Assembly: GCA_031292035.1 (NCBI GenBank)
Contig: JARLHX010000359.1
Span: forward strand, 45,727-109,726
DNA: 64,000 nucleotides
Source: Negativicutes bacterium
GTDB taxonomy: Bacteria; Bacillota_C; Negativicutes; Sporomusales_B; JARLHX01
Direction of reading: 5' to 3'
In this document: piece after piece, positions 37,512-47,736 of the stretch
Numbering within the stretch: position 1 is the first letter of the stretch
Layout of the letters: each line of letters begins with the position of its first letter
Made by a program: the position numbers and the translations under genes
Notes under the pieces: model-generated
Told to the model about the DNA's origin: nothing
The model's database searches: none
Seen by the model: only the letters and a program-made list of their open reading frames with translations

Positions 37512-37691
37512 TTAGACTTCTTCTACTGTTACAAGATGCTCGACTTTGCGGATCATGCCTTTGATCGCCGCACTGTCCTCTTGTACGACCGAGCTATACA
37601 TTTTACCCAAGCCTAAAGCCTTAACGGTAGCACGTTGGTCTTGTTGTCTGCCAATCAGGCTCCGGGTAAGAGTAATTTTTAGTTTAGCCAT
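37512..37691 (-). CDS. rpmD: 50S ribosomal protein L30 (uL30)
   Basis: This 59-residue protein starts [19 protein letters not shown] and has the [13 protein letters not shown] block of L30. It lies between rpsE and rplO, as in other Bacillota, and is preceded by AAGGAGG. Confidence 0.96.
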   Translation of the reverse strand: MAKLKITLTRSLIGRQQDQRATVKALGLGKMYSSVVQEDSAAIKGMIRKVEHLVTVEEV

Positions 37692-37702
37692 GATATCCCT
37701 CC

Positions 37703-38203
37703 TTAGCCCAAAAGTTCCTGAACGGTCTTGCCACGGAGTTCTGCAACCTTTTCGGCCCGCTTCAGTTGCTCCAGACCGCTTAAAGTAGCCCGTACCATAT
37801 TATTCGCGTTGGATGAACCAAGGGACTTGGTAAGAATATCATGAATGCCGGCAAGCTCAAGGACGGCGCGAACCGGACCGCCCGCGATAACGCCGGTACC
37901 TTCTGATGCCGGCTTTAAGAGTACTTTTCCGGCTCCAAAGATGCCTGTAATCTGGTGCGGGATGGTCGTACCAACCAGCGGAACCTTGATCAAGCTTTTC
38001 TTGGCGTCTTCAATGCCTTTACGAATGGCTTCCGGCACCTCGGCAGCTTTTCCCAGACCCATGCCGACATGGCCGTTACCGTCGCCGACGACAACCAGCG
38101 CACTGAAGGAGAAACGGCGACCACCTTTTACAACCTTGGCAACCCTGTTTATAAACACGACCTTTTCTTTCAGGTCAAGACTACCGTATTCAATTCTGGC
38201 CAT
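37703..38203 (-). CDS. rpsE: 30S ribosomal protein S5 (uS5)
   Basis: S5 is involved in mRNA entry and decoding fidelity, 166 residues. It has the double-stranded RNA-binding N-terminal part with the [19 protein letters not shown] loop (spectinomycin site region) and the C-terminal [12 protein letters not shown] block, all intact. Confidence 0.98.
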   Translation of the reverse strand: MARIEYGSLDLKEKVVFINRVAKVVKGGRRFSFSALVVVGDGNGHVGMGLGKAAEVPEAIRKGIEDAKKSLIKVPLVGTTIPHQITGIFGAGKVLLKPASEGTGVIAGGPVRAVLELAGIHDILTKSLGSSNANNMVRATLSGLEQLKRAEKVAELRGKTVQELLG

Positions 38204-38221
38204 TTATTTCCCTCCTTTGTC

Positions 38222-38590
38222 TTAAAATTCCAGACCAGCTTCCCGTGCCGCTGCTGCGAGTGCAGCCACCCGGCCGTGATAAATATAGCCACCGCGGTCA
38301 AATACCACTTGTTTGATGCCTTTTTCCAACGCCCTTTTAGCGATGGCAGCACCGACCGATTTGGCTGCTTCGATATTACCGCCGTACTCGACAGAGCCAC
38401 GGACATCTTTATCTACTGTGCTGGCGGCAACAAGCGTCTTTCCGCTGTTGTCGTCAATAATCTGCGCATACATATGATTTAAACTGCGAAACACATTCAG
38501 GCGCGGCTTTGTGGCCGTACCGATCAGGTTTTTGCGCAGCCTAAGATGCCTCTTTTGCCTGGCGTCGTTCTTGCTTCCCTTACGCAGCAA
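38222..38590 (-). CDS. rplR: 50S ribosomal protein L18 (uL18)
   Basis: L18 binds 5S rRNA, 122 residues. The start is best placed at TTG 38590, 8 bp after AAGGAG; the GTG three codons earlier touches the ribosome site. The [18 protein letters not shown] and [14 protein letters not shown] blocks are typical. Confidence 0.95.
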   Translation of the reverse strand: MLRKGSKNDARQKRHLRLRKNLIGTATKPRLNVFRSLNHMYAQIIDDNSGKTLVAASTVDKDVRGSVEYGGNIEAAKSVGAAIAKRALEKGIKQVVFDRGGYIYHGRVAALAAAAREAGLEF

Positions 38591-38614
38591 GGTGTTCACT
38601 CCTTCCTCTAACCT

Positions 38615-39166
38615 TTACTTCTTACCTTTTGCCCCAGCTTTACCAGCCTTGCGGCGGACAATTTCACCTTCGTAGCGTACGCCTTTACCTTTATAAGGCT
38701 CAGGCTCGCGATAACCGCGAATCTTTGCAGCGAGAGCTCCGACTGCCTCTTTGTCTATTCCGCCCACGATAATCCGGTTCGGCGCAGGAACATCAATGGT
38801 AAGTCCCGTAGGCGGTTCTACTTCCACCGGGTGGGAAAAACCTAAAGTCAGATTCAGCTTGGTTCCTGATTTCGATGCCCGGTAACCGACACCGGTTATT
38901 TCCAAAGTTTTGGTGAAGCCCTGCGTGACCCCAGTCACCATATTAGCGACAAGGGTGCGGGTCAAACCGTGCAGTGATCTATGTTGTTTCTCGTCTGAAG
39001 GCCGCTTGACCGAAATCGTGCCATCGTCAGCGATATCCAGAATCATCGCTTGGGGAATGGTCCGGCTGAGTTCGCCTTTTGGTCCTTTGACGGAAACCAG
39101 ATTGCCGTCGACTTTCACGGTTACGCCCGTGGGAACGGCGATCGGCATCCTACCAATTCTCGACAT
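38615..39166 (-). CDS. rplF: 50S ribosomal protein L6 (uL6)
   Basis: L6 is a 183-residue two-domain protein near the factor-binding site. It starts [17 protein letters not shown] and ends with the [14 protein letters not shown] motif and a basic tail. Confidence 0.98.
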   Translation of the reverse strand: MSRIGRMPIAVPTGVTVKVDGNLVSVKGPKGELSRTIPQAMILDIADDGTISVKRPSDEKQHRSLHGLTRTLVANMVTGVTQGFTKTLEITGVGYRASKSGTKLNLTLGFSHPVEVEPPTGLTIDVPAPNRIIVGGIDKEAVGALAAKIRGYREPEPYKGKGVRYEGEIVRRKAGKAGAKGKK

Positions 39167-39194
39167 GTGTGCACCTCCTTGTTACAAAGCTAAA

Positions 39195-39593
39195 TTACCA
39201 GACGTATGCGATGACTTCGCCGCCCAGACCTTCTTTACGAGCCTGCTTGTCACTCATGATCCCCTTGGAAGTCGAAACGATGGCGATGCCCAGCCCGCCC
39301 AATACACGCGGCAATTGTTCGGTTTTAGCGTAAACCCGAAGACCGGGTTTCGAAATCCGTTTAATGCCGGTGATAACCTTTTCCCGGTTGGCACCATATT
39401 TCAGCGCTACCCGGAGCGTGCCCTGCTTGCCATCAGTAATCAGCTCGTAGTCCTTGACGAATCCTTCCAGTTTCAGGATGTCGACAATGGCCTGCTTGAT
39501 CTTGGAGGCAGGAATTTCAACTTTATCATGATAAACCGAGTTTGCGTTGCGAATGCGCGTCAGCATATCGGCGATCGGATCGGTCATTACCAT
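39195..39593 (-). CDS. rpsH: 30S ribosomal protein S8 (uS8)
   Basis: S8 is a primary 16S binder and, in other bacteria, the spc operon repressor; 132 residues. It starts with [20 protein letters not shown] sequence and ends [16 protein letters not shown] lies 9 bp before the ATG. Confidence 0.98.
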   Translation of the reverse strand: MVMTDPIADMLTRIRNANSVYHDKVEIPASKIKQAIVDILKLEGFVKDYELITDGKQGTLRVALKYGANREKVITGIKRISKPGLRVYAKTEQLPRVLGGLGIAIVSTSKGIMSDKQARKEGLGGEVIAYVW

Positions 39594-39621
39594 AAGATAT
39601 AACCCCCTTTCGGTAATCTTT

Positions 39622-39807
39622 CTACCAGCTTGCCTTAGTAACTCCAGGAATGGCTCCTTGATAGCTCAATGTCCTGAAGCAAATCCGGCACATTTCAAAC
39701 TTGCGCAAATAACCGTGCGGACGACCGCAGATCTTGCATCTATTGTAATTACGCACTTTAAATTTCGGTTCACGCTTCCATTTTTCAATCAGCGCTGTTT
39801 TGGCCAC
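39622..39807 (-). CDS. rpsZ: 30S ribosomal protein S14 type Z (uS14)
   Basis: The 61-residue zinc form of S14 carries CKIC and CRIC cysteine pairs around [12 protein letters not shown]. The short zinc form is standard in Bacillota. It lies between rplE and rpsH. Confidence 0.97.
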   Translation of the reverse strand: MAKTALIEKWKREPKFKVRNYNRCKICGRPHGYLRKFEMCRICFRTLSYQGAIPGVTKASW

Positions 39808-39822
39808 AAGTGTCCCTCCTTT

Positions 39823-40362
39823 TTACGCGCTAAATGGCATTCCCATCAGTGCTAATAATTCCCGCGCCTCTTCGTCAGTTTTGGCGGTAGTCACGATGAT
39901 GATATCCATTCCCCGGATTTTATCCACTTTGTCATATTCGATCTCAGGAAAAATCAACTGTTCCTTGATTCCGAGGGTATAGTTACCGCGTCCGTCGAAG
40001 GACCGCGGGCTCACTCCACGAAAGTCGCGCACCCGCGGCAGGGCAACGTTGAGCAGTTTATCCAAAAACTGGTACATCCGTTCGCCACGCAGGGTAACTT
40101 TGGTTCCAATCGCCATCCCTTCGCGAATCTTAAAGGCGGCGATGGATTTTTTGGCCCTGGTGATAATCGGCCGTTGACCGACAATGGTCATCAAGTCGTT
40201 TACTGCTGCGTCCAGCACTTTCGGGTTAGCAACCGCTTCACCCACGCCCATGTTCACGACGACTTTCTCGATTTTGGGGATCTGCATCACATTTTTGTAG
40301 CCGAACTTCTCGGTCATGGCCGGGGCTACTTCGGTTAAAAACTTGTCTTTCAGTCTGGCCAT
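39823..40362 (-). CDS. rplE: 50S ribosomal protein L5 (uL5)
   Basis: L5 binds 5S rRNA and contacts P-site tRNA, 179 residues. The [22 protein letters not shown] region and the C-terminal [18 protein letters not shown] segment identify it. Confidence 0.98.
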   Translation of the reverse strand: MARLKDKFLTEVAPAMTEKFGYKNVMQIPKIEKVVVNMGVGEAVANPKVLDAAVNDLMTIVGQRPIITRAKKSIAAFKIREGMAIGTKVTLRGERMYQFLDKLLNVALPRVRDFRGVSPRSFDGRGNYTLGIKEQLIFPEIEYDKVDKIRGMDIIIVTTAKTDEEARELLALMGMPFSA

Positions 40363-40385
40363 ATCGTTACCTCCTTTCCGCGTGA

Positions 40386-40724
40386 TTACTTATCTTTATC
40401 AATGATTTCACCGCATTTTTTGCAAGCACGGGCCATTTTGCCGCTGGCTAGCGGCGATTTGGCGATGCGGGTGGGTTTGTCGCAGGCCGGGCAAACCAAC
40501 ATCGCTTTGGCGGAGTTCATGGCTGCTTCTTTAACCATAATGCCACCCTGGGGCGTCTTCTGGGTCGGTTTAGCATGACGCTTAACCTTGTTGACACCTT
40601 CGACGACGATCTTGCCTTTTTTCGGCAGAGCTTCAATGACTTTGCCTTGCTGGCCCTTATCCTTGCCGGATAATATAACAACTGTATCGCCTTTTTTGAC
40701 GTGCAGTTTGTTGGTCTCGGACAT
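40386..40724 (-). CDS. rplX: 50S ribosomal protein L24 (uL24)
   Basis: L24 starts large-subunit assembly, 112 residues. A KOW motif ([20 protein letters not shown]) is followed by a C-terminal extension with CPAC and CKKC, a probable zinc ribbon. Confidence 0.97.
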   Translation of the reverse strand: MSETNKLHVKKGDTVVILSGKDKGQQGKVIEALPKKGKIVVEGVNKVKRHAKPTQKTPQGGIMVKEAAMNSAKAMLVCPACDKPTRIAKSPLASGKMARACKKCGEIIDKDK

Positions 40725-40748
40725 CTTTCCGGATACCTCCTTTTACAG

Positions 40749-41117
40749 CTAGATTACTTCCGGTGCCAGCGAAATAATCTTCATGAAGTCTTTATCGCGC
40801 AGCTCTCTGGCCACTGGTCCAAAAATACGGGTACCCCTAGGGCTTTTGTCGTCTTTAATGATCACTGCTGCGTTTTCATCGAAACGAATATAAGATCCGT
40901 CCGGACGACGAAGTCCCTTTTTTGAACGGACAACCACGGCTTTAACCACGTCGCCTTTCTTGACTACCCCGCCGGGATTGGCGGCTTTGACTGTCGCAAC
41001 AATGATATCGCCGATGTTTGCATATCGGCGGAAGGATCCGCCTAAAACCCGGATACACAGGATTTCCTTGGCTCCGGTATTGTCAGCAACATTCAGTCTT
41101 GACTCCTGTTGGATCAT
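40749..41117 (-). CDS. rplN: 50S ribosomal protein L14 (uL14)
   Basis: L14 is a 122-residue subunit-interface protein. The start is ATG 41117 ([17 protein letters not shown]) after AAGGAGGG; an in-frame start 8 codons earlier lies upstream of that site. It ends [15 protein letters not shown]. Confidence 0.98.
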   Translation of the reverse strand: MIQQESRLNVADNTGAKEILCIRVLGGSFRRYANIGDIIVATVKAANPGGVVKKGDVVKAVVVRSKKGLRRPDGSYIRFDENAAVIIKDDKSPRGTRIFGPVARELRDKDFMKIISLAPEVI

Positions 41118-41177
41118 CGTTATCCCTCCTTCGCATACCAAATAGACAAGTACTGCCGACCACGGTTGGCGCTTGTC

Positions 41178-41435
41178 TTATTTCGCTCTTTCCAGCACTT
41201 CCACGACACGCCAGCGCTTGTCTTTCGACAGCGGCCTGGTTTCCATTATTTTTACCGTATCACCGACATGACTTTCGTTGTTTTCGTCATGAGCCTTGTA
41301 GCGATCGGTTTGTTTAATCGACTTGCTATAAAGCGCGTGTTGGACCAAACGCTCCACGGCCACAACCACCGTCTTTTGCATTTTGTCGCTGACGACTTTG
41401 CCAATCCTGGTTTTGCGTTCGTTTCTTTCAGTCAC
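41178..41435 (-). CDS. rpsQ: 30S ribosomal protein S17 (uS17)
   Basis: S17 is an early 16S binder, 85 residues, with the [18 protein letters not shown] core. It starts with GTG, 10 bp after AGGAGGG. A small GTGCCA/TGGCAC hairpin lies in the gap to rpmC. Confidence 0.97.
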   Translation of the reverse strand: MTERNERKTRIGKVVSDKMQKTVVVAVERLVQHALYSKSIKQTDRYKAHDENNESHVGDTVKIMETRPLSKDKRWRVVEVLERAK

Positions 41436-41507
41436 GTTTTACTAGCCCTCCTTCCGACTTGTGCCAGATAAATGGCACACTTGACACGGACCTGACTGGG
41501 TTTATTA

Positions 41508-41708
41508 TTAGGCCTGAGCCTTCATTTCCCGTTCGCGTTGGATGGTTTTGATGCGGGCAATGGTCTTTTTGACTTCTTTGATCCGCATCGGGTTTTCCAG
41601 CTGGCCGGTAGCCAGTTGAAACCTGAGATTGAACAATTCATCTTTCAATCCAAGGAATTTTTGGTCAAGTTCGGTTGCGCTCATGTCGCGGATGTCCTTA
41701 ACCTTCAT
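41508..41708 (-). CDS. rpmC: 50S ribosomal protein L29 (uL29)
   Basis: L29 lies at the tunnel exit, 66 residues ([17 protein letters not shown]). The ATG lies inside the rplP end (11 bp overlap); a GTG three codons earlier is possible but gives a non-standard start. Confidence 0.95.
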   Translation of the reverse strand: MKVKDIRDMSATELDQKFLGLKDELFNLRFQLATGQLENPMRIKEVKKTIARIKTIQREREMKAQA

Positions 41709-42153
41709 CTGCTTCACCCACTTCTTCCTGAACTTGCGGTAATTCTTCGCCTTTTTTGACGAATTTGGTTTTGATCGGCAGCTTATGAGCAGCCAGACGC
41801 AGAGCTTCTTTCGCTTCTTCTTCCGGTACTCCGGCCAGTTCGAACATAACCCGGCCCGGTTTAACTACCGCCACCCAGTATTCAGGCGAACCTTTGCCGC
41901 TACCCATGCGGGTCTCAGCCGGTTTGGCCGTAATGGGCTTGTCAGGGAATATCTTGATCCAAACCTGACCACCACGTTTGATATAACGGGTCATTGCAAT
42001 ACGGGCCGCTTCAATCTGACGGTTGGTGATCCAGGCCGGTTCCAAAGCAACCAAACCGAATTCACCATGAGTCACGGTATTGCCTCTGTTGGCTTTACCT
42101 TTCATGCGTCCGCGAAACTGTTTGCGGTGTTTCACGCGCTTCGGAATTAACAT
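41698..42153 (-). CDS. rplP: 50S ribosomal protein L16 (uL16)
   Basis: L16 organises the A-site tRNA region, 151 residues. It starts [21 protein letters not shown], and ends with an acidic extension ([12 protein letters not shown]). Its ATG overlaps the rpsC stop (TAATG). Confidence 0.98.
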   Translation of the reverse strand: MLIPKRVKHRKQFRGRMKGKANRGNTVTHGEFGLVALEPAWITNRQIEAARIAMTRYIKRGGQVWIKIFPDKPITAKPAETRMGSGKGSPEYWVAVVKPGRVMFELAGVPEEEAKEALRLAAHKLPIKTKFVKKGEELPQVQEEVGEADEG

Positions 42154-42863
42154 TATGCTTCGCTCCCTTCGACAGCGGCAGCGTCCTTCTTGACCTCCGG
42201 TTCAACCTTGGCTTCAACTTTGGCTACCGGTTTAGCAGCCGGTAAAACTTCACCTTTATAGATCCAGACCTTCACGCCGATCCGGCCGTAGGTGGTTGCA
42301 GCTTCAGCTGTGCCGTAATCAATGTCGGCCCGTAGGGTGTGCAGAGGAATACTTCCTTCGCGGTAACTTTCCGTCCGGGCGATCTCGGCGCCGCCTAAAC
42401 GACCACCGGCTGTAACTTTGATGCCTTTGGCGCCCATACGCATGGTACGTTGCACCGATTGTTTCATGGCGCGGCGGAAGGCGATGCGTTTTTCCAGCTG
42501 AGCGGCGATGTTTTCCGCGACCAGCGTGGCGTCAAGCTCGGCTTGTTTGATTTCAGCAATATTGACGTCGATGGTCTTGTCGGTCAACAGCTTCAGCGTC
42601 TTTTTCAAATCTTCGATCCCGCTGCCGCCACGACCAATAACCATACCGGGCTTGGCGGTGTGAATGGTCACCTTGACACGGTTCGCGGCGCGTTCTATTT
42701 CAATACGGGAGACCCCTGCGGTAAACAGCTTTTTCTTAAGGAATTTGCGAATTTTGACGTCTTCGTGCAGAAATTTGGCAAAATCCTTATCAGCATACCA
42801 TCTGGCATCCCAGTTTTTAATAATACCGATCCGTAGACCATGAGGATTAACTTTTTGACCCAC
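42153..42863 (-). CDS. rpsC: 30S ribosomal protein S3 (uS3)
   Basis: S3 forms the mRNA entry channel, 236 residues. The KH domain has the [16 protein letters not shown] loop. The last 30 residues are Ala/Lys/Glu-rich and poorly conserved. Confidence 0.98.
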   Translation of the reverse strand: MGQKVNPHGLRIGIIKNWDARWYADKDFAKFLHEDVKIRKFLKKKLFTAGVSRIEIERAANRVKVTIHTAKPGMVIGRGGSGIEDLKKTLKLLTDKTIDVNIAEIKQAELDATLVAENIAAQLEKRIAFRRAMKQSVQRTMRMGAKGIKVTAGGRLGGAEIARTESYREGSIPLHTLRADIDYGTAEAATTYGRIGVKVWIYKGEVLPAAKPVAKVEAKVEPEVKKDAAAVEGSEA

Positions 42864-42883
42864 TGTTTTCCCTCCTTCGCCAG

Positions 42884-43222
42884 TTATCTTTCTTTTACGA
42901 CCAACGTTACGTGGCTGCTACGTTTCAAGATTTTGAATGCCTGCCCGCGAGAGCGCGGGTGGATGCGTTTTAAAGTCGGACCTTGATCGACGTAAGCGGC
43001 CGCAACGAATAGTTTGTCAGAGTTCATATCATAATTATGTTCGGCGTTAGCCACCGCAGATTTCAGCACTTTCTCGATTACTTCAGACGCAACCTTGGGC
43101 GTGAACTTTAGAATGGCGAAAGCCTCGCCGACGCTCTTGCCGCGGATGAGATCGATAACGATGCGAACTTTCCGTGGTGCGATCCGAATATATTTCGCAA
43201 TTGCTTTGGCTTCTGTAGACAT
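42884..43222 (-). CDS. rplV: 50S ribosomal protein L22 (uL22)
   Basis: L22 lines the exit tunnel, 112 residues. The start [20 protein letters not shown] is set at 43222; the same frame stays open for 67 codons upstream through rpsS, which is coincidental. The tunnel loop ([15 protein letters not shown]) is present. Confidence 0.97.
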   Translation of the reverse strand: MSTEAKAIAKYIRIAPRKVRIVIDLIRGKSVGEAFAILKFTPKVASEVIEKVLKSAVANAEHNYDMNSDKLFVAAAYVDQGPTLKRIHPRSRGQAFKILKRSSHVTLVVKER

Positions 43223-43244
43223 GGTTGAACCCCCTCTCGGCGCC

Positions 43245-43529
43245 TTATTTGAGTGAAGTAGACCTTTCGGTATGGCCGCCATGACCTCTATACGTACGGG
43301 TCGGGGCAAATTCACCCAGTTTGTGACCCACCATATCTTCAGTAACATAGACCGGCACGTGTTTACGTCCGTCATGCACCGCGATGGTATGGCCGACAAA
43401 CCCAGGGAGGATGGTAGATGCACGCGACCAGGTCTTTACGACCTTTTTCTCGTTTTTGGCGTTCATGGCTACGATTTTCTTCTGGAGACTTGCATGGATA
43501 TATGGACCCTTTTTTATTGATCTGGACAC
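43245..43529 (-). CDS. rpsS: 30S ribosomal protein S19 (uS19)
   Basis: S19 is a 94-residue head protein. It starts with GTG ([18 protein letters not shown]), 7 bp after AAGGAGG, and has the [17 protein letters not shown] core. Confidence 0.98.
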   Translation of the reverse strand: MSRSIKKGPYIHASLQKKIVAMNAKNEKKVVKTWSRASTILPGFVGHTIAVHDGRKHVPVYVTEDMVGHKLGEFAPTRTYRGHGGHTERSTSLK

Positions 43530-43553
43530 CTTATAGGCCTCCTTTCGCTATGC

Positions 43554-44381
43554 TTATTTCGTCCGACCCTTAACAATCAGTTTGTCGGTCGTTTTCTTGC
43601 TGCGGGTTTTAGCACCCATAGCATGTTTGCCCCACGGGGTAACCGGATGTTTGCGGCCGATAGGTGAACGGCCTTCGCCACCGCCGTGCGGATGGTCGAT
43701 CGGGTTCATGGCCACACCGCGGTTGGCGGGACGAATGCCCAGCCAGCGAGTACGACCGGCTTTGCCGATGGTAATGTTTTCGTGTTCGAGATTGCCCACC
43801 TGGCCGATGGTCGCTTTGCAATTGACATGCACTTTGCGAAGTTCACCAGACGGCAGACGGAGAAGGGCATAGTCGCCTTCTTTGGCCATCAGCTGGGCCG
43901 ATGCGCCGGCGCTGCGGACCATTTGGCCGCCTTTGCCGATTTTCATCTCGATGTTGTGGACCTGGGTGCCGACCGGTATGTTTTTGAGGGCCAGGGCGTT
44001 GCCGACCTTGATGTCGGCTTCTGGGCCACTCAAAATCGAATCGCCAACCTTGAGACCATTAGGGGCCAGAATATAGCGCTTTTCGCCGTCGGCGTAGTTC
44101 AAAAGGGCGATACGGGCGCTGCGGTTAGGGTCATATTCGATGCTGGCCACTTTGGCCGGAACATTGTCTTTGTTGCGTTTAAAGTCGATAATGCGGTACA
44201 GGCGTTTATGGCCACCGCCCTGGTGCCTGACTGTCAGACGACCCTGCTGGTTGCGCCCGGCGTGCTTTTGCAGCCGTTCGACCAGTGAGCGTTCGGGCTT
44301 GTCGGTAGTAATTTCGTCGAAACTCGCCACCGTCATAAACCGTCGGCCCGGAGCGTATGGTTTAAAGCTTTTTACTGCCAT
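43554..44381 (-). CDS. rplB: 50S ribosomal protein L2 (uL2)
   Basis: L2 supports the peptidyl transferase centre, 275 residues. The [17 protein letters not shown] segment with the conserved His is intact. Confidence 0.98.
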   Translation of the reverse strand: MAVKSFKPYAPGRRFMTVASFDEITTDKPERSLVERLQKHAGRNQQGRLTVRHQGGGHKRLYRIIDFKRNKDNVPAKVASIEYDPNRSARIALLNYADGEKRYILAPNGLKVGDSILSGPEADIKVGNALALKNIPVGTQVHNIEMKIGKGGQMVRSAGASAQLMAKEGDYALLRLPSGELRKVHVNCKATIGQVGNLEHENITIGKAGRTRWLGIRPANRGVAMNPIDHPHGGGEGRSPIGRKHPVTPWGKHAMGAKTRSKKTTDKLIVKGRTK

Positions 44382-44402
44382 GGGTGCTCCTCCTTCAATC
44401 GA

Positions 44403-44690
44403 TTATAAGCCTTCGAAGAACTCGATGGTTTGACCGGGCGCCAGCTTGACGATGGCTTTTTTGTAATCCGGACGTTTGCCCTGAGTTCGACCCATCCGTT
44501 TGACTTTCCCCATTACCCGGATGGTGTTGACGTCTAATACCTTCACCTTGAAAATTTGTTCCACTGCTTGGCTAATCTCGATTTTGTTGGCTTTTAGCGG
44601 CACAACAAAAGTATATTTGTTGTCTTGCATCATAGCCGTAGTTTTTTCAGTGATCAGCGGGCGGATCAGAATATCGCGCGGGCTTGACAT
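44403..44690 (-). CDS. rplW: 50S ribosomal protein L23 (uL23)
   Basis: L23 is the tunnel-exit docking site for trigger factor and SRP, 95 residues ([18 protein letters not shown]). Its ATG overlaps the rplD stop (TAATG). Confidence 0.98.
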   Translation of the reverse strand: MSSPRDILIRPLITEKTTAMMQDNKYTFVVPLKANKIEISQAVEQIFKVKVLDVNTIRVMGKVKRMGRTQGKRPDYKKAIVKLAPGQTIEFFEGL

Positions 44691-45316
44691 TATGCCAACA
44701 CCTCCTCTATCTTGCTGACCGCATCCTTGGTGATGAGTATCTTGTCATGGTACAGGAGGTCGATGACGTTGAGTCCCATTGAAGTGATGCTCTTGACGCC
44801 CGTAATATTACGGGACGACTTTTCGACATTCTCGATCGACTCACCTAAGATGATGAGAGCTTTGTCGGAGCCAAGCTTGAGATTGTCGAGCATGGTCACC
44901 ACATTCTTGGTCTTGGGTTCGCTGAAATTGATGTCCTCCATGACCAACAGTTCGCCAGCACCAACCTTGGCGGACAGTGCCGATTTGATGGCCAGGCGGC
45001 GCGCCTTGCGCGGCATCGAAAAAGCATAGCTGCGCGGATGGGGCCCAAAGGTTATGCCACCGCCCACCCAGACGGGGGAACGTCGGCTACCGGAACGAGC
45101 CCGTCCGGTTCCTTTTTGCCGCCAGGGTTTACGGCCGCCACCCCGGACCATAGCTCTGGTCTTGGTGGCCGCGGTGCCCAAACGCTGATTGGCTTGCTGC
45201 ATTACCACTGCTTGGTGCAGGACAGCCTCGTTGACTTCAACGCCAAACACGTTTTCATTTAATTCTATTTCACCGGTTTTTTCACCGGCGATATTGTATA
45301 CTGCAACTTTCGGCAT
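44690..45316 (-). CDS. rplD: 50S ribosomal protein L4 (uL4)
   Basis: L4 reaches into the exit tunnel, 208 residues. The extended loop [20 protein letters not shown] is typical. In gamma-proteobacteria L4 represses the S10 operon; no such leader was recognised here. Confidence 0.98.
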   Translation of the reverse strand: MPKVAVYNIAGEKTGEIELNENVFGVEVNEAVLHQAVVMQQANQRLGTAATKTRAMVRGGGRKPWRQKGTGRARSGSRRSPVWVGGGITFGPHPRSYAFSMPRKARRLAIKSALSAKVGAGELLVMEDINFSEPKTKNVVTMLDNLKLGSDKALIILGESIENVEKSSRNITGVKSITSMGLNVIDLLYHDKILITKDAVSKIEEVLA

Positions 45317-45352
45317 GTGCGCATCCTCCTTTCGCGGTCCAGAATTCGCGGA

Positions 45353-45994
45353 TTATTTTTTCGGTTTAACCGTATTTCTGATAATGATGAAACTTCCCTT
45401 AGGGCCGGGAACGGCGCCCTTGATCAGAATCAGGTTGCGCGCCGTGTCGACTCTGGCGACCGTCAGGCGCTGCACGGTGATTTTGTTACCGCCCAACCGA
45501 CCGGGGAGTTTTTTGCCTTTGAATACTTTGCCGCCACCGCCGCTCATCCGGGGTCCAATGGTACCGGGTTCGCGGTGGGACTTGGAACCGTGGCCCATAG
45601 GTCCACGGGAGAAATGATGGCGCTTGATGCCGCCGGCAAATCCTTTGCCTTTGGCAGTGCCGGTGACGTCGATCATGTCTCCTTCACTAAAGAGATCGAC
45701 TCCGATCACATCGCCGACTTTGTATTCCGGTGCGCTAGGCAGGCGAAGTTCCCGGATAAATTTGACCGGTTTCGCGCCAGCCTTGGCAAAATGACCTTTC
45801 ATGGGTTTGGTTACCTTCTTTTCTTTGACGGCTCCAAATCCCAGCTGCACGGCGTTATAGCCGTCGCTTTCCATTGTTTTATTCTGAAGTACGACGCTGG
45901 AGCTTGCTTCTATCACCGTAACAGGGATAACTTCGCCCTTCGGCGTAAAAATCTGCGTCATACCAAGTTTTTTCCCTAAGATTCCTTTAGCCAT
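45353..45994 (-). CDS. rplC: 50S ribosomal protein L3 (uL3)
   Basis: L3 starts 50S assembly, 213 residues (MAKGILGKKLGMTQIF). The ATG at 45994 has GGAGG 8 bp upstream; the GTG three codons earlier overlaps it. The GRMSGGGGKVFKGKKLPG-like loop near the peptidyl transferase centre is present. Confidence 0.97.
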   Translation of the reverse strand: MAKGILGKKLGMTQIFTPKGEVIPVTVIEASSSVVLQNKTMESDGYNAVQLGFGAVKEKKVTKPMKGHFAKAGAKPVKFIRELRLPSAPEYKVGDVIGVDLFSEGDMIDVTGTAKGKGFAGGIKRHHFSRGPMGHGSKSHREPGTIGPRMSGGGGKVFKGKKLPGRLGGNKITVQRLTVARVDTARNLILIKGAVPGPKGSFIIIRNTVKPKK

Positions 45995-46008
45995 TCTTGC
46001 CACCTCCT

Positions 46009-46320
46009 CTACAGCTTGATTTCAATGTCCACACCAGCCGGCAGGTCGAGACGCATCAGGGCGTCGACCGTTTTGGGTGTCGGCTCGATAATGTCAATAA
46101 GGCGTTTATGAGTGCGCATTTCGAACTGCTCGCGGGAATCCTTATTGACATGGGGTGAACGCAGAATCGTGAAAATATTTTTTTCGGTGGGAAGTGGAAT
46201 CGGCCCGGAAACAAAAGCACCTGTCCTCTTTGCGGTATCAACTATCTTGGCTGCACTGGCGTCAAGCGCCTTGTGGTCATATGCTTTCAAACGAATCCGA
46301 ATTTTTTGCTGCTTTGCCAT
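46009..46320 (-). CDS. rpsJ: 30S ribosomal protein S10 (uS10)
   Basis: S10 is a head protein and NusE antitermination factor, 103 residues ([16 protein letters not shown]). It opens the S10 operon, 163 bp after tuf. AAGGAGG precedes the ATG. Confidence 0.98.
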   Translation of the reverse strand: MAKQQKIRIRLKAYDHKALDASAAKIVDTAKRTGAFVSGPIPLPTEKNIFTILRSPHVNKDSREQFEMRTHKRLIDIIEPTPKTVDALMRLDLPAGVDIEIKL

Positions 46321-46432
46321 AGTATTTCCTCCTTATCGCCCGGTTTCTGGAACGGACATTCTCCATGGAAATCTCCCTGCGCCCGCAGGCAACCTTCCAC
46401 TTCATCGCATATTGAGTCACTTCACCCGGACA

Positions 46433-46454
46433 GGGGCGGCCGATCGACCGCCCC
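46433..46454 (-). terminator. GC-rich hairpin between tuf and rpsJ
   Basis: GGGGCGG (46433-46439) and CCGCCCC (46448-46454) frame CCGATCGA; the whole is nearly palindromic. It lies 30 bp past the tuf stop. No T-run follows on the minus strand, so it may be a pause, a processing site or a leaky terminator. Confidence 0.45.
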
Positions 46455-46483
46455 CTCCGGGGTTAATGCTTGGTGTGGCTGTA

Positions 46484-47686
46484 TTAAGCGTTGATGGCGG
46501 TAACGACACCGGCGCCAACGGTCCGGCCACCTTCGCGGATAGCGAAACGCAGGCCTTCTTCAATAGCAATCGGCGTAATCAGCTCAATCGCCATCTGGAT
46601 GTTGTCGCCAGGCATAACCATTTCTACGCCGTCCGGCAGGGTGACCACGCCGGTTACGTCGGTAGTCCGGAAGTAGAACTGCGGGCGATAGCCATTAAAA
46701 AACGGGGTGTGCCGGCCGCCTTCTTCTTTTGACAGGACGTAAACTTCGGCGCTGTATTTGGTGTGGGGTTTAATCGAGCCGGGTTTGGCCAATACCTGGC
46801 CGCGCTCGATTTCTTTGCGATCTACACCGCGCAGCAGGGCGCCGATGTTGTCGCCGGCTACTGCCGAATCAAGCAGTTTCCGGAACATTTCCACGCCGGT
46901 TACGACGGTGGATTTGGGTTTTTCGGTCATGCCGACGATTTCGATGGTTTCGCCGACTTTGACCTGTCCGCGCTCGACACGGCCAGTGGCAACGGTGCCG
47001 CGACCGGTGATGGTGAATACGTCTTCGACAGGCATCAGGAAGGGCTTGTCGGTGGCGCGTTCCGGGGTGGGGATGTATTCATCGACAGCATCCATCAGCT
47101 CAAGGATTTTGCCGCACCATTGGCATTCGCGTTTGGCGCAGCCGCATTCGAGGGCTTTGGTGGCCGAACCGGATACGACCGGGATGTCGTCGCCGGGGAA
47201 TTCATAACTAGAGAGAAGTTCGCGGATTTCCATTTCTACCAGTTCCATCAGCTCGGGATCATCTACCATATCGGCTTTGTTCATGAAGACGACCATGGCC
47301 GGTACGCCGACCTGACGGGACAAGAGGATGTGTTCGCGGGTCTGGGGCATGGGGCCGTCGGCGGCGCTGACTACGAGGATGGCTCCGTCCATCTGGGCGG
47401 CCCCGGTGATCATGTTTTTAACATAGTCGGCATGGCCTGGGCAGTCAACGTGGGCATAGTGGCGCTTTGCGGTTTCGTATTCGACATGGGCGGTGTTGAT
47501 GGTGATTCCGCGCGCCTTTTCTTCCGGGGCTTTGTCGATTTGGTCATAGGCTACGAATTCGGCGCCGCCTGCCTTGGAAAGAACGAGGGTAATCGCTGCG
47601 GTCAGCGAGGTCTTGCCATGGTCAACGTGGCCGATGGTGCCGATATTTACGTGCGGTTTGGTCCTCTCAAACTTTTTCTTTGCCAT
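46484..47686 (-). CDS. tuf: Elongation factor Tu
   Basis: EF-Tu delivers aminoacyl-tRNA. The 400-residue protein has G1 GHVDHGKT (19-26), the switch I RGITINT, G3 DCPGH and G4 NKAD motifs. A cysteine-rich insert in the G domain ([14 protein letters not shown], Cys 181, 183, 188 and 191) could bind zinc. Two 12-bp copies of GATGTTGTCGCC (46598-46609 and 46844-46855 on the plus strand), coding GDNI twice, match the deletion ends in the second tuf copy at 63760. It closes the str operon. Confidence 0.98.
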   Translation of the reverse strand: MAKKKFERTKPHVNIGTIGHVDHGKTSLTAAITLVLSKAGGAEFVAYDQIDKAPEEKARGITINTAHVEYETAKRHYAHVDCPGHADYVKNMITGAAQMDGAILVVSAADGPMPQTREHILLSRQVGVPAMVVFMNKADMVDDPELMELVEMEIRELLSSYEFPGDDIPVVSGSATKALECGCAKRECQWCGKILELMDAVDEYIPTPERATDKPFLMPVEDVFTITGRGTVATGRVERGQVKVGETIEIVGMTEKPKSTVVTGVEMFRKLLDSAVAGDNIGALLRGVDRKEIERGQVLAKPGSIKPHTKYSAEVYVLSKEEGGRHTPFFNGYRPQFYFRTTDVTGVVTLPDGVEMVMPGDNIQMAIELITPIAIEEGLRFAIREGGRTVGAGVVTAINA

Positions 47687-47736
47687 TTTACTAGCCTCCT
47701 AATATTTACTTTGGTCGATTATAGTTAAGCTTCGAA

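Noticed and set aside
41436..41507. Missing or split gene between rpsQ and rpmC
   Set aside because: The 72-bp gap holds only a small GTGCCA/TGGCAC hairpin and a ribosome site; gene order is complete.
41979..43423. Long N-terminal extension of rplV through rpsS
   Set aside because: The frame is open by chance over rpsS. The family start and ribosome site fix the rplV start at 43222.
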